Shown here: piece after piece, positions 19,074 through 28,054 of the stretch
How positions within the stretch are numbered: the first letter of the stretch is position 1
Layout: the number at the start of each line of letters is the position of its first letter
DNA from: Geodermatophilus bullaregiensis
GTDB lineage: Bacteria; Actinomycetota; Actinomycetes; Mycobacteriales; Geodermatophilaceae
DNA: 64,000 nt
Direction: 5' to 3'
Assembly: GCF_016907675.1 (NCBI RefSeq)
Contig: NZ_JAFBCJ010000001.1
Coordinates: 620,001-684,000 of the forward strand
Notes under the pieces: generated by a model
Seen by the model: only the letters and a program-made list of their open reading frames with translations
The model's database searches: none
Told to the model about the DNA's origin: nothing
Position numbers and translations under genes: made by a program

Positions 19074-19801
19074 GCGCGCTCCCGGGTGACCGCCAGCGCC
19101 TCGGGGAGGGTGAAGGCGCCGGCGTAGAGGGCCTTGCCGACGATGGCGCCCTCGACGCCGACCTCGGTCAGCCCGGCCAGCGCGCGGACGTCGTCGAGCG
19201 AGCTGACCCCGCCGGAGGCGACCACCGGCCGCGGTGTGGCGGCGCACACCTCGCGCAGCAGCTCGAGGTTGGGGCCGCGCAGCGTGCCGTCCTTGGTGAT
19301 GTCGGTGACCACGTAGCGGGCGCAGCCCTCGGCGTCGAGCCGGGCGAGGGTCTCGTAGAGCTCGCCGCCCTCGCGGGTCCAGCCGCGGGCGGCGAGCCGG
19401 GTGCCGCGCACGTCGAGGCCGACGGCGATGCGGTCACCGTGCTCGGCGATGGCGCGGGCGCACCACTCGGGCGACTCCAGCGCCGCGGTGCCGAGGTTGA
19501 CCCGGCGGCAGCCGGTGGCCAGGGCCGCGGCGAGGCTCTCGTCGTCGCGGATGCCGCCGGACAGCTCCACGTCGACGTCGAGCTCGCCGACGACGCGGGC
19601 CAGCAGCTCGCGGTTGCTGCCCCGGCCGAAGGCGGCGTCGAGGTCGACCAGGTGCACCCACTCGGCGCCGTCGCGCTGCCACTGCAGGGCGGCGTCGAGC
19701 GGGTCGCCGTAGGCGGTCTCGCTGCCGGCCTCCCCCTGCACGAGCCGGACGGCCTGGCCGTCGGCGACGTCGACGGCGGGGAGCAGTTGCAGGATCGGCA
19801 C
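19070..19801 (-). CDS. priA: Bifunctional PriA isomerase (HisA/TrpF)
   Basis: In actinobacteria PriA isomerises both ProFAR (histidine) and phosphoribosylanthranilate (tryptophan). The 243-residue barrel has catalytic Asp11 in [15 protein letters not shown], the loop ELSGGIRDD, and the second catalytic Asp in [11 protein letters not shown], followed by SGGVSSLDD. No trpF is near the trp genes, which agrees with the dual role. It starts with a GTG at 19801 and is the first gene of priA-ridA-hisF. The 59-bp gap to the divergent nitroreductase presumably holds the promoter. Confidence 0.95.
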   Translation of the reverse strand: MPILQLLPAVDVADGQAVRLVQGEAGSETAYGDPLDAALQWQRDGAEWVHLVDLDAAFGRGSNRELLARVVGELDVDVELSGGIRDDESLAAALATGCRRVNLGTAALESPEWCARAIAEHGDRIAVGLDVRGTRLAARGWTREGGELYETLARLDAEGCARYVVTDITKDGTLRGPNLELLREVCAATPRPVVASGGVSSLDDVRALAGLTEVGVEGAIVGKALYAGAFTLPEALAVTRERA

Positions 19802-19860
19802 GGCGACAGCGTAGGGACCGGCCTCCGGGAGCCCGACCGGCCCGGGGCAGGCTGCGGGGC

Positions 19861-20460
19861 GTGGAGTTCGCCGACGTCGTCCGCAGGCGCCGCATGGTGC
19901 GCGACTACGACCCCGACCGGACGGTGCCGGCGGAGGTGCGGGAGCGGCTGCTCGAGCACGCGATCCGGGCGCCGTCGGCCGGCTTCACGCAGGGCTGGGC
20001 GTTCCTGGTGCTCGAGTCGGCCGGGGAGCGCGACCTGTTCTGGTCGGTGACCGCGGGCGAGGGGGCGCCCGACGCCTGGCTCACCCGGATGCGGCGGGCG
20101 CCGCTGCTGGTGGTGCCGCTGTCGTCGAAGGACGCCTACCTCGACCGCTACGCCGAGCCGGACAAGGGCTGGACCGACCGCGACGAGGCCCGCTGGCCGG
20201 TGCCCTACTGGGACGTCGACGCCGGGATGGCCGCGCTGATGGTGCTGCTGACCGCCGTCGACGAGGGGCTGGGCGCGTGCCTGTTCGGCATCCCCGCCGA
20301 GCGGGTGGACGCCTTCCGGTCCGCGTTCGGGGTCCCCTCGTCACACCGGCCGGTCGGCGTCGTGTCCGTCGGGTACCCGGGCGACGGGGACCGGCGCTCG
20401 CCGTCGCTCCGGCGCGGTCGGCGGGGCGTGGACGAGGTCGTGCACCGCGGGCGCTGGTGA
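19861..20460 (+). CDS. Nitroreductase-family flavoprotein
   Basis: The 199-residue protein starts [20 protein letters not shown], with the RRRxxRxY flavin-binding motif of nitroreductases, followed by [17 protein letters not shown]. The central part [28 protein letters not shown] and the C-terminal GVVSVGYPG also fit. It probably binds FMN and acts as an NAD(P)H-dependent reductase on an unknown substrate. It is divergent from priA and only 23 bp upstream of the SDR gene, so the two are likely co-transcribed. Confidence 0.88.
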   Translation: MEFADVVRRRRMVRDYDPDRTVPAEVRERLLEHAIRAPSAGFTQGWAFLVLESAGERDLFWSVTAGEGAPDAWLTRMRRAPLLVVPLSSKDAYLDRYAEPDKGWTDRDEARWPVPYWDVDAGMAALMVLLTAVDEGLGACLFGIPAERVDAFRSAFGVPSSHRPVGVVSVGYPGDGDRRSPSLRRGRRGVDEVVHRGRW

Positions 20461-20483
20461 CCGGGCTGGTTGACTGCCCGCCC

Positions 20484-21242
20484 GTGGCTGACTCCTCGCG
20501 CGCCGTCCTCGTCACCGGTGGCTCCCGCGGCATCGGCCGGGCGATCGCCCGGGCCTTCGCCGACCGGGGCGACCGGGTGGCGATCCACTGGGGGACCTCC
20601 CGGGAGCGGGCCGAGGCGGTCCTCGGCGGGCTGCCCGGGGCGGGTCACGTGCTGGTGCAGGCCGACATGGCCGACGCCGGGTCCGTGGGGGCGATGGTCG
20701 ACGCCGCCGCCGGCGCGCTCGGCGGGCTGGACGTGCTGGTCAACAACGCCGGCGTCTTCGTGGCCTCCCCGCCGCTGACGTCGTCGTACGGGGAGTGGCA
20801 GGAGGTCTGGGCGCAGACGCTCGCGGTGAACCTGGTGGGTGCGGCCAACGCGACCTTCCGCGCCGTGCCGCACCTGCGGGCCGCCGGGGGCGGCGCGGTG
20901 GTGAACGTGTCCAGCCGCGGTGCGTTCCGGGGTGAGCCCGACAACCCGGCCTACGGCGCGTCGAAGGCCGGCATGAACGCGTTCGCGCAGTCGATGGCGC
21001 TCGCGCTGGCGCCGCTGGGCATCTCGGTGACCTGCGTGGCGCCGGGCTTCGTGCAGACCGAGATGGCGCGCGAGGTCCTCGACGGCCCCGGCGGGGACGC
21101 CGTCCGCGCGCAGTCGCCGCTCGGCCGGGTGGCGCGGCCGGAGGAGGTGGCCTCGGCGGTGGTGTGGCTGGCCTCGCCGGAGGCGCGGTTCAGCACCGGG
21201 ACGATCGTGGACGTGAACGGGGCGTCCTACCTGCGCAGCTGA
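20484..21242 (+). CDS. Short-chain dehydrogenase/reductase
   Basis: The 252-residue classical SDR has the cofactor motif VTGGSRGIGRAIA, the NNAG motif in VLVNNAGVF, catalytic Ser in NVSSRG, and the YGASK catalytic pair. The C-terminal GTIVDVNGASYLRS completes the fold. The residues after the glycine motif do not clearly decide between NADH and NADPH. The substrate is unknown. The start is the GTG at 20484, just after the nitroreductase stop, so the two likely form a two-gene unit. A weak GGCCGAG/CTC-GGCC inverted repeat follows before the convergent response regulator. Confidence 0.92.
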   Translation: MADSSRAVLVTGGSRGIGRAIARAFADRGDRVAIHWGTSRERAEAVLGGLPGAGHVLVQADMADAGSVGAMVDAAAGALGGLDVLVNNAGVFVASPPLTSSYGEWQEVWAQTLAVNLVGAANATFRAVPHLRAAGGGAVVNVSSRGAFRGEPDNPAYGASKAGMNAFAQSMALALAPLGISVTCVAPGFVQTEMAREVLDGPGGDAVRAQSPLGRVARPEEVASAVVWLASPEARFSTGTIVDVNGASYLRS

Positions 21243-21296
21243 GCGCTCCCCGTCAGCCGCCGTGGGCCGAGGCCCCGGCTCGCGGCCCGGCGCGGG

Positions 21297-21959
21297 TCAG
21301 GCGGCGGCGAGGCGGTAGCCCATGCCGCGCACCGTCTCGATGCGCTCGGGGCCGAGCTTCCTGCGCAGGTAGCGGACGTAGACGTCGACGACGTTGGAGC
21401 CGGGGTCGAAGTCGTAGCCCCACACGTGGCTGAGCAGCTGCTCCCGGGCCAGCACCTGGCCGGGGTGGCGCAGGAAGGTCTCGGCGAGGGCGAACTCGCG
21501 GGCCGACAGGTCGACGGTGCGCCCGCCGACGCTGGCCCGGCGCGTGCGCAGGTCGAGCGAGAGGTCGCCGACGGAGAGCACCGTGACCTCGCCCTGGCGG
21601 GCGCCGGCCAGCCGCAGCCGCACCCGGGCGAGCAGCTCCTCGAAGCGGAAGGGCTTGGGCATGTAGTCGTCCGCGCCGCCCTCGAGGCCGGCCACGGTGT
21701 CCTGCACGCTGTCGCGGGCGGTCAGCACGATGACCGGCACCCCGCAGCGCTCGGCGCGCAGCGCCCGGAGGACGGCGAACCCGTCGAGCACGGGCAGCCC
21801 GATGTCCAGGACGACGAGGTCGAACACGCCGCTGCGGGCCCGGTCGAGGGCGGTGAGCCCGTCGCCGACCACGGCGGTGGCGAAGCCGTTGGCCCGCAGG
21901 CCCTTCTCGACGAACGCGGCGATGCGCGGCTCGTCCTCGGCGATCAGCACTCGGCTCAC
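21297..21959 (-). CDS. OmpR-family response regulator
   Basis: The 220-residue regulator has an N-terminal receiver domain (phospho-acceptor Asp52 in LVVLDIGLP, acidic pair in IAEDEP, Lys in PKPF) and a C-terminal winged helix ending ERIETVRGMGYRLAAA. The start overlaps the histidine kinase stop by 4 bp (ATGA), giving a kinase-regulator pair. It is the last gene of a three-gene operon with a small secreted acidic protein. The palindrome at 24001-24027 in the operon promoter is a candidate autoregulatory operator. Confidence 0.96.
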   Translation of the reverse strand: MSRVLIAEDEPRIAAFVEKGLRANGFATAVVGDGLTALDRARSGVFDLVVLDIGLPVLDGFAVLRALRAERCGVPVIVLTARDSVQDTVAGLEGGADDYMPKPFRFEELLARVRLRLAGARQGEVTVLSVGDLSLDLRTRRASVGGRTVDLSAREFALAETFLRHPGQVLAREQLLSHVWGYDFDPGSNVVDVYVRYLRRKLGPERIETVRGMGYRLAAA

Positions 21960-23593
21960 CGGGGTCCTCCCTCGGTCGGGGCGGCCGACGTCCCGGCCGC
22001 GGACGCCCCGGGGCCGACGGCCAGGGGCGGGGTCGCGAGCGAGTCGTCGACGGTGTCGGCGGCGGGGACGACGTCGGGTCCGGCGTCGTCGACGGCGGTG
22101 TCCGTCCAGCCCGCCCGCGGCGGTGCCGGGCGGGCGGGGAGGACGAGGGTGAACGTCGCGCCCTCACCGGGGCGGCTGTGCAGCTCGACGCGGCCGCCGT
22201 GCGCGGCGGCGATGGCCTGCACGATCGACAGGCCCAGGCCCGCGCCGTCGCTGCGCCGGGCGCCGGAGGTCCCGCGGGCGAAGCGCTCGAACACGCGCGC
22301 CTGGTCGGCCTCGGCGATCCCGGGGCCGTCGTCGTCGACCCAGACCAGGAGCTGCCCGGCGGTCAGCCGGCTGCCGACGACGATGCGGTCGCCGTCGCGG
22401 GTGTAGCGGACGGCGTTGTCGGCCAGCGCGACGAGGGCCTGGGTCAGGCGCTGGGGGTCGAGGAGGAGGTCGGCGCGGGCGGTGCCACCCAGCTGCCACA
22501 CGCGACTGCCGAGCTGCCGCACCTTGCCGAACACCTCGGTGGTCAGCTCGGCGACGTCGACCGGCTGCGGGCGGACGAACGCCGGCTGCTCGGCGCGGGC
22601 CAGGAGCAGGAGCTCGGAGACCATGCGGTTCATCCGCTCGAGCTCGTCGTCGACGAGGGCGACGGTCTGCCGGACGTCGTCGGGGTCGGCGGGGTCGAGC
22701 ACGTCGAGGTGCCCGCGGACGATGGTGATCGGCGTGCGCAGCTCGTGGCCGGCGTCGTCGAGGAAGCGCCGCTGGGCGGCGACCCCGCCCTCGACCCGGT
22801 CGAGCATGGCGTTGACGGCGACGGCGAGGTCGGTGAGCTCGTCGGCGGGCCGGTCGTCAACGGGGATGCGGCCGGAGAGGTCGGTCTCGGTGATGCCCTG
22901 GGCGGTGGTGGCGACGGCGCGGACCGGCGCCAGCACACGGCCGGCGACCACCCAGGCGCCCGCGGCGGCGATCAGCAGGGTGACCCCGCCGACGCCGAGC
23001 ATGAGCTTGGCGGTGTCGTCGGCGGCCTGGCGCTCCTGGTCGGCGAAGTAGGCGACCACGGCCACCCCGCGCGAGGGGTCGCCCTCCAGGGTCACGGGGA
23101 CGGCGAGGTAGCGGACCTCCCCCGCGCCGCTGGGGTGGCGACCGGACGTCGTCCCGGTCACGGAGGCGACCAGCTCGGTGAACGCGGCGTCCTCGCTCAG
23201 CAGCACCGGGGCCTCGATGCGGCTCTGGTAGCGGTACTCGCCGTCGACGTAGCCGAGGAACTTCTCGTTCGGCCGGGCGAGGTTGTAGGTGATCATCGTC
23301 TGCAGGACGTCGGCGACCGAGCCGAACGGCTCACCGCTGCGCGGGTCGACGTCGCCCTCGAGGATCCGCCGGAACTCCTCGACCTCGGCCCCGAGCGCGA
23401 CGTCCATGCGCTCGTTGGTGGCGCGGACGAGCAGCTGCCAGGTGACCAGCGTGACGATCGCCAGCGCCAGCAGGACCATGAGCAGGACCCACCCGATGAT
23501 CCGGGTCCGGGCAGCCCGGGGCGCGAGCCGGTGCCGGGCGCGGTCGAGCCACCCGGTCGACCTGCGCTCCTCAGTCGTCACCGTCGTCGTCAT
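21956..23593 (-). CDS. Membrane sensor histidine kinase
   Basis: The 545-residue kinase has membrane helices at about 32-55 and 197-218 bracketing a 140-residue extracellular sensor, then HAMP, HisKA with phospho-acceptor His283 in DDAGHELRTPIT, and an ATPase domain with NAVRYT, DDGPGI and GAGLGLSIV. A further 50 residues form a Pro/Ala/Asp-rich tail after the catalytic domain. The ATG at 23593 is used: it overlaps the preceding secreted-protein gene by 23 bp, implying coupling. The stimulus is unknown; the acidic secreted partner is a candidate modulator. Confidence 0.95.
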   Translation of the reverse strand: MTTTVTTEERRSTGWLDRARHRLAPRAARTRIIGWVLLMVLLALAIVTLVTWQLLVRATNERMDVALGAEVEEFRRILEGDVDPRSGEPFGSVADVLQTMITYNLARPNEKFLGYVDGEYRYQSRIEAPVLLSEDAAFTELVASVTGTTSGRHPSGAGEVRYLAVPVTLEGDPSRGVAVVAYFADQERQAADDTAKLMLGVGGVTLLIAAAGAWVVAGRVLAPVRAVATTAQGITETDLSGRIPVDDRPADELTDLAVAVNAMLDRVEGGVAAQRRFLDDAGHELRTPITIVRGHLDVLDPADPDDVRQTVALVDDELERMNRMVSELLLLARAEQPAFVRPQPVDVAELTTEVFGKVRQLGSRVWQLGGTARADLLLDPQRLTQALVALADNAVRYTRDGDRIVVGSRLTAGQLLVWVDDDGPGIAEADQARVFERFARGTSGARRSDGAGLGLSIVQAIAAAHGGRVELHSRPGEGATFTLVLPARPAPPRAGWTDTAVDDAGPDVVPAADTVDDSLATPPLAVGPGASAAGTSAAPTEGGPR

Positions 23594-23966
23594 CGTCTGC
23601 ACCACCGTCGTCCCCGCCGTCGTCGTCCCCGCCGTCATCGTCGTCGTCGGGCAGGGGTGGTGGTGGGACGACGTCGGTGGGCTCCGGTGCAGGGACGGGT
23701 GCGGGGGCGGGCGCGGGGGCCGGCGGTGACGCCGGCGGGCCGGACGGGTCGGAGGGCCCGCTCGGCGACGTGCTGCCGGGTGCGTCGGACGGCCGGCCGG
23801 GCGAGGTCTCGGGGGCGGTCGGCGTCCCGCGTGCGGGGACGTCGATCGGCGCGGGCACCGACGGTTCACCGACGCCGGCGGGACCGAGCAGCGCCCACGC
23901 CGTCCCGCCCGCGAGCAGGACGACGGCGAGGCCGGACACCACGGCGGACAACAGTCGGCTGCGCAC
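23571..23966 (-). CDS. Secreted Pro-rich protein with poly-Asp C-terminus
   Basis: The 131-residue protein starts with a clear signal sequence (MRSRLL, hydrophobic core, cleavage expected after AWA near residue 26). The rest is low complexity: residues 30-95 rich in Pro, Ser and Ala with Pro-Ala repeats, then about 30 residues dominated by Asp and Gly. No folded domain is evident. Acidic tails of this kind may bind calcium or cell-wall cations. The 3' end overlaps the histidine kinase start by 23 bp, so it is the first gene of the two-component operon. It may be a periplasmic modulator or a target; this is inference. Confidence 0.7.
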   Translation of the reverse strand: MRSRLLSAVVSGLAVVLLAGGTAWALLGPAGVGEPSVPAPIDVPARGTPTAPETSPGRPSDAPGSTSPSGPSDPSGPPASPPAPAPAPAPVPAPEPTDVVPPPPLPDDDDDGGDDDGGDDGGADDDDDGDD

Positions 23967-25582
23967 GCCACAGACCGTCGGTCACGCCCGTGACGGACCG
24001 GTGAGATCCGCATGAGAGGCCTCTCATCCGGGCGCACCCCCCGGACCCGGCTAAGGACGGGCGGTCGGCCGGGTCGGGCGGGTCGGCCGGGTCGGGCGGG
24101 TCGTCGCCGCTGCGCGGGGCGGTCCCCCGGTCGCCGGCCGTTCCCGGTGGCGCGCCGGGCCGCAGCGGTACCGCGGACCCCGCTCCGGGCAGGACGCGCG
24201 GTGGGTCGGTGACGCGGGTGATCCCCGACGGCGTGGTCACCTCGAGCCGCCCTCCGGCCAGCAGCCGGAAGCGCCAGCCTCGCGCGTGGGTCTTCAGCCG
24301 GTGGTGCCGGCGGCACAGGCAGCAGAGGTCGTCGCAGGCGGTGCGGCCGTGCGGCCACGGCCGGACGTGGTCGAGGTCGGTCCGGCCGACCCGGCGGTTG
24401 CGGTGCGGGTGTCGGCACCGGCGGTCGCGGACCTGCCCGAACCGGCGGTGCCCCTGCTTCGGCCGGTAGGCCGTCGTCGGCGGTGGCGGCCGGAGCCCGG
24501 CTCGCCGCGCCCCTCGCTCGAGCCCCCGGCGGGTGGCCACCGCGACCAGCTCCCCCGCGTCGTCGTGCACCGCGAGCTCGAGCGTGCCGCCGTCGGGTCG
24601 GTGCAGGTCCAGGGCACCCGCCCGGCCGAGCAGCTCCCGGCACTGCGCGGCACTCACCGGGTGCCCGTCGACGTCGGCCGGCTCGTCACCACCGGCGAGC
24701 GTCGACAGGGCGGCGTGCACGACCAGGGAGACGCCCACGCTCGGCCGCTCGGCCCACGGCCGCAGGACGAGGTCCTGGAAGACCTCGGCCCGGAGCCGGC
24801 CGATCGGGCGCTCGTCCCCGCCGTCGCGCAGCTGCCGGGCCAGGCCGTCGATCACCTCGCCGCAGGCGGCCGCCGCCGGGAGCGTCAGGTCCGCGGCCGT
24901 GCGGGCCATCCCGTCCTCGGTGGCCCACCAGCGCACGTCGGCGTCCGCCTGCGCCTGCCGGTGCCGCCGCTCGCACACCTCGGGGTCGAGCCGGTCGATG
25001 CACCGGCGGATGCTCGCCCGCAGTCCGTCGGCGTCTGCTCGGGCGCTCCGGGCACCACGAGGGTCTCGACCCGGGCGGCCAGCTGCTCGTCGAGCGGTTC
25101 GAGCAGGTCGACCACGGCGTCGGCGCGGGCCTCGTCGATCTCCCCGCGCGCCAGGACATGGAGCGTGGCCGGGAAGCGCGAGGTCAGCGCGAGCGACGTG
25201 CGGATCACGCGGCCGGCCCGCCGCTCGCCGTAGGGGTGGACCAGCCCCAGCTCGCAGGGCAGCCACTCTCGCTGACGCCCATCACCTCGGGCACGGGCCG
25301 GCCACCGTCCTCGACGGCCGGGCGCTGGTCGGCCAGCTGGGTCACCAGCTCGGCCCGCTCGGCGACCAGGGCGGCCACCCTCCGCTCGACCAGTGCGACG
25401 AGCCGGACCACCCAGTGGTCGGGCAGCGCTCGCCGCTCCGCGCTGCCCGGCGGGCACGTCGCCGCCATGAACTCGTCGGTGGACGGCAGCTCGCCGACGG
25501 CGGCGCACAGCTCCGCGCGGGACACCGGACTGCCGTCGTCGGCGAAGCAGCCGAGGGACCGGACCGTCCCGTCGGCGCACAC
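23866..25582 (-). pseudogene. 13E12-type (DUF222) HNH endonuclease gene broken by two frameshifts
   Basis: Three adjoining minus-strand frames make up one DUF222/HNH protein. The N-terminal piece runs from a GTG at 25582. The frame changes near 25265-25280, after a segment ending PVPEVMG, into one reading REWLPCELGLVHPYGERRAG and LTSRFPATLHVLARGEID. It changes again near 25035-25045 into RASIRRCIDRLDPEVCERR. The C-terminal HNH motif is intact: DLDHVRPWPHG with CCLCRRHHRLKTH. The last frame stays open to 23866, overlapping the 5' end of the secreted-protein gene; another frame stops near 24050. Two shifts make a functional full-length protein unlikely unless the sequence has errors. Family members are often in multiple copies and DNA-damage inducible. 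Confidence 0.8.
24001..24027. promoter_or_regulatory. Palindromic operator candidate upstream of the two-component operon
   Basis: A perfect 16-bp palindrome, ATGAGAGGCCTCTCAT (24012-24027), lies 46-61 bp upstream of the secreted-protein start. A third half-site, GTGAGA (24001-24006), lies 11 bp from ATGAGA. Half-sites spaced at about one helical turn are typical for OmpR-family regulators. A second inverted repeat, GTCACG-CC-CGTGAC, is at 23981-23994. I infer autoregulation. Confidence 0.5.
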
Positions 25583-25592
25583 CTCGGCTCAC

Positions 25593-25608
25593 TCGAACGC
25601 GTGTTCGA
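25593..25608. promoter_or_regulatory. LexA (SOS) box
   Basis: TCGAAC-GCGT-GTTCGA is a perfect match to the actinobacterial SOS box TCGAAC(N4)GTTCGA. It lies 11-26 bp upstream of the GTG of the broken HNH gene. In Mycobacterium tuberculosis several 13E12-family genes are known to be preceded by LexA sites, which supports this reading. Confidence 0.85.
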
Positions 25609-25681
25609 CCCTGACGGACGACGACCCGGCACTCCACCCGGATCCCCAGGTCAGGACGCTGTCCACAGATCCGTAGCGCGG

Positions 25682-27991
25682 TCAGCCCAGGTCCGTCGTC
25701 GCTCCCACGACCACCAGGTCCGAGCTGTGCGTGCCGGCCGCGTCGACCCCGGCCGGCCGCGGCTCGAAGCCCGGCAGCCCGGACAACCCGTCGCTGCCGT
25801 CGACCACCCGCAGGCTCAGCGGCCCGTCGCCCTCGACGGTGAAGGTCGCCTCGACGCCCTCGCGCGGCGGCGCGTGGAAGGTCAGCCACAGCCGGTCCTC
25901 CCCCAGCGCGTCGGCCGGCGCGTCCCGCGCCTCGACCCGCGCCGCCACGACCGACCCGCCGTCGGCCCGGAGGTCGAGCACGACCAGCCGCACGTCCCGC
26001 TGCGGCGTCACCCGGACGGTCACCGTCCGGCGGCCGTCGGCGGTGCGGTCGTCGAGCACCTGCACGGCCGCCGCCGGCAGGTCGGCGACCTCCGCGGGGC
26101 CGGCGGCCACCGAGCGGCCGGCCAGGTACGGGTAGTCGTGCGGCAGCTCCTGCGCGCCGCCGACGTACCGGGCGGTGTACTCCCCGGGATCGGCCTCGGT
26201 GCTCGCCCACCATGCCTCGCCGGTGTCGGCCTCCAGCGCGTAGACGAGCTGGCTGGGCACCGGGTGCTGCTGGTCGAAGCGGTCCACGGCGATCCCCACC
26301 GCGGTCAGCACGACCACCAGCCCCACGGCGAGCGCGGGCACCGCGACCGACCGCCGTCCGCCCGGCTGGGACGGCGGCGCGAACAGCTCCTCCACCACCG
26401 GCAGCAGCGCCAGCCCGAGCAGGGTCGCCACCGCCGCCGGCGCGGCACCGCCGGCCAGCCCGAGCGCCGGGAAGAACAGCGCCACGGTCGGCGCCAGCAC
26501 GACGACGGCGACCGCCCCGGCCACCAGGCCGCCCAGGAGCCGCAGCCGCTCGGGCAGCAGCCCCGCGAGGACCCCGGCCAGCGCCGGCAGCGCGGCGAGG
26601 TAGGACCCACCCGGCGCCAGTGCCGCCAGGACGACGGCGAGCACCGCGAGCACCGCGAGCGCCCCGGTGCGCAGCGCCGCGGGCCCGACGCGCCGCCGCA
26701 GCAGCGCGTACCAGGCCAGCACGACCGCGAGCACGACGGCGACCGCCGCCAGCCGGAACCAGCCCGGCCGCCACGGGTCGAGCATCGACGCGTACCCCGG
26801 CCGCACGAGCACCAGCAGCCGCCACAGCCCGACCACCGCCAGCGGCGCGAGCACCAGCGGCACGACCGCCGACAGGGCACCCAGCAGGGTCCGCGGCAGC
26901 GACGACCCGCGCCGCCGGTCCACGACCGCCAGCCCGACCACGCCGAGCACGGCCGCAGCCGCCAGCGGCCACACCAGCGACCCGGGGTGGCGCACCAGCC
27001 CCCACAGCAGGGGGAAGTAGGTGGCGTCGCCGTCGCCGGGCCGGGCGAGGTCGCCCAGGTCGGCGTCGCCCAGCTGCCGGGTGAGGGCCAGCGTGTTGTC
27101 CCCGAGCGCCTGCAGGGTCCCCTGGTCGAGGCGCGACGGGGTGTCCTGCGGGGTGTGGTAGGCCGCGTTGCCGTCGATGAAGGCGGTGTTGAGGCCGGTG
27201 AAGTCCCCGTCGGCGAGCAGCACGCTGAAGTCGGTGTCGTTGGGCAGCGTCCGGTAGACCTCGACGGCGAAGCTGCTGGCCACCGGGTGCGGCGCCGCGT
27301 CGGCGTACCGCTGCGCCAGCCCGGCGTTGCCCGGCGACGTCTCGAACGTGATCGGCGGGCCGGTGGTGCCGCGGGCCTCGAGGTTGAGCACGACACCGCC
27401 CTGGGTCGCCAGCGGGTGGCTGGCCGCGAACGCCTCGGCGCCGCACAGGCACGCCTCCTCGGCGTCGGTGAGCACCACGACGACGTCGTTGCGCAGCGGC
27501 TCGCCCTCGCGCAGCGCCCGCACCGTCTCGAGCAGCGTGGCCACCCCGGCGGCGTCGTCGCTCGCGCCGGGCCCGGTCTCGACGGAGTCGGTGTGCGCCA
27601 CCAGGAACAGTCGCCCCGTCGAGCCGGTGCCCGGCAGGACGGCGACGACGTTGCGCACCCGCGCCATCTCGGCCGCGCCCGGCGACGACTGCCACGTGCC
27701 GACGGCGTTCTGCACGCGGGTGTCGAGCCCCAGCCCGGTCAGGGTGGTGACCAGACCGTCGACGACGCGGGCGTGCGCCTCGCTGCCGGCCACGTGCGTC
27801 TCCGCGGCGATCTCCGCCACGTGACCGAACGCCCGCGCGGCGCTGAAGGACGTCGCGGGGGCGTCGGCCGGCGCCGGCGCCGGCGGCTGCAGGGCCAGCA
27901 CGCTCCACGCCGTCAGCCCGGCCAGCAGCGCCAGGACGACCAGCGGCGCGAGCAGCCCCCGCGCGGGGACAGCGGGGCGCGATGCGGGCAA
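25682..27991 (-). CDS. Membrane-anchored M28-family zinc peptidase
   Basis: The 769-residue product has an N-terminal signal anchor (about 12-35), an extracytoplasmic M28 aminopeptidase domain (45-315), about nine membrane helices (330-570), and a C-terminal extracytoplasmic beta-rich domain. Metal-ligand motifs are visible: His133 in LVAHTDSV, Asp145 in GASDDAAG, Glu178-179 in LTDAEEA, and a later His in GNAAYHTPQD. The layout matches the ER-type FXNA/M28 membrane peptidases. A TTG start at 27991 is supported by GAGGAGG six bases upstream. It is divergent from the molybdopterin oxidoreductase across a 63-bp gap. The substrate is unknown. Confidence 0.9.
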   Translation of the reverse strand: MPASRPAVPARGLLAPLVVLALLAGLTAWSVLALQPPAPAPADAPATSFSAARAFGHVAEIAAETHVAGSEAHARVVDGLVTTLTGLGLDTRVQNAVGTWQSSPGAAEMARVRNVVAVLPGTGSTGRLFLVAHTDSVETGPGASDDAAGVATLLETVRALREGEPLRNDVVVVLTDAEEACLCGAEAFAASHPLATQGGVVLNLEARGTTGPPITFETSPGNAGLAQRYADAAPHPVASSFAVEVYRTLPNDTDFSVLLADGDFTGLNTAFIDGNAAYHTPQDTPSRLDQGTLQALGDNTLALTRQLGDADLGDLARPGDGDATYFPLLWGLVRHPGSLVWPLAAAAVLGVVGLAVVDRRRGSSLPRTLLGALSAVVPLVLAPLAVVGLWRLLVLVRPGYASMLDPWRPGWFRLAAVAVVLAVVLAWYALLRRRVGPAALRTGALAVLAVLAVVLAALAPGGSYLAALPALAGVLAGLLPERLRLLGGLVAGAVAVVVLAPTVALFFPALGLAGGAAPAAVATLLGLALLPVVEELFAPPSQPGGRRSVAVPALAVGLVVVLTAVGIAVDRFDQQHPVPSQLVYALEADTGEAWWASTEADPGEYTARYVGGAQELPHDYPYLAGRSVAAGPAEVADLPAAAVQVLDDRTADGRRTVTVRVTPQRDVRLVVLDLRADGGSVVAARVEARDAPADALGEDRLWLTFHAPPREGVEATFTVEGDGPLSLRVVDGSDGLSGLPGFEPRPAGVDAAGTHSSDLVVVGATTDLG

Positions 27992-28054
27992 CGGGTCCTC
28001 CTCGACCGGGCCGGGACCGGGTCACCCTAGGTGCGGCGGGAGGACACTCCGGGG

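Noticed and set aside
24885..28025. A 1046-codon minus-strand frame through the HNH and M28 region
   Set aside because: It only carries the middle part of the HNH gene (25040-25270); the rest is the shadow of the M28 peptidase in another frame.
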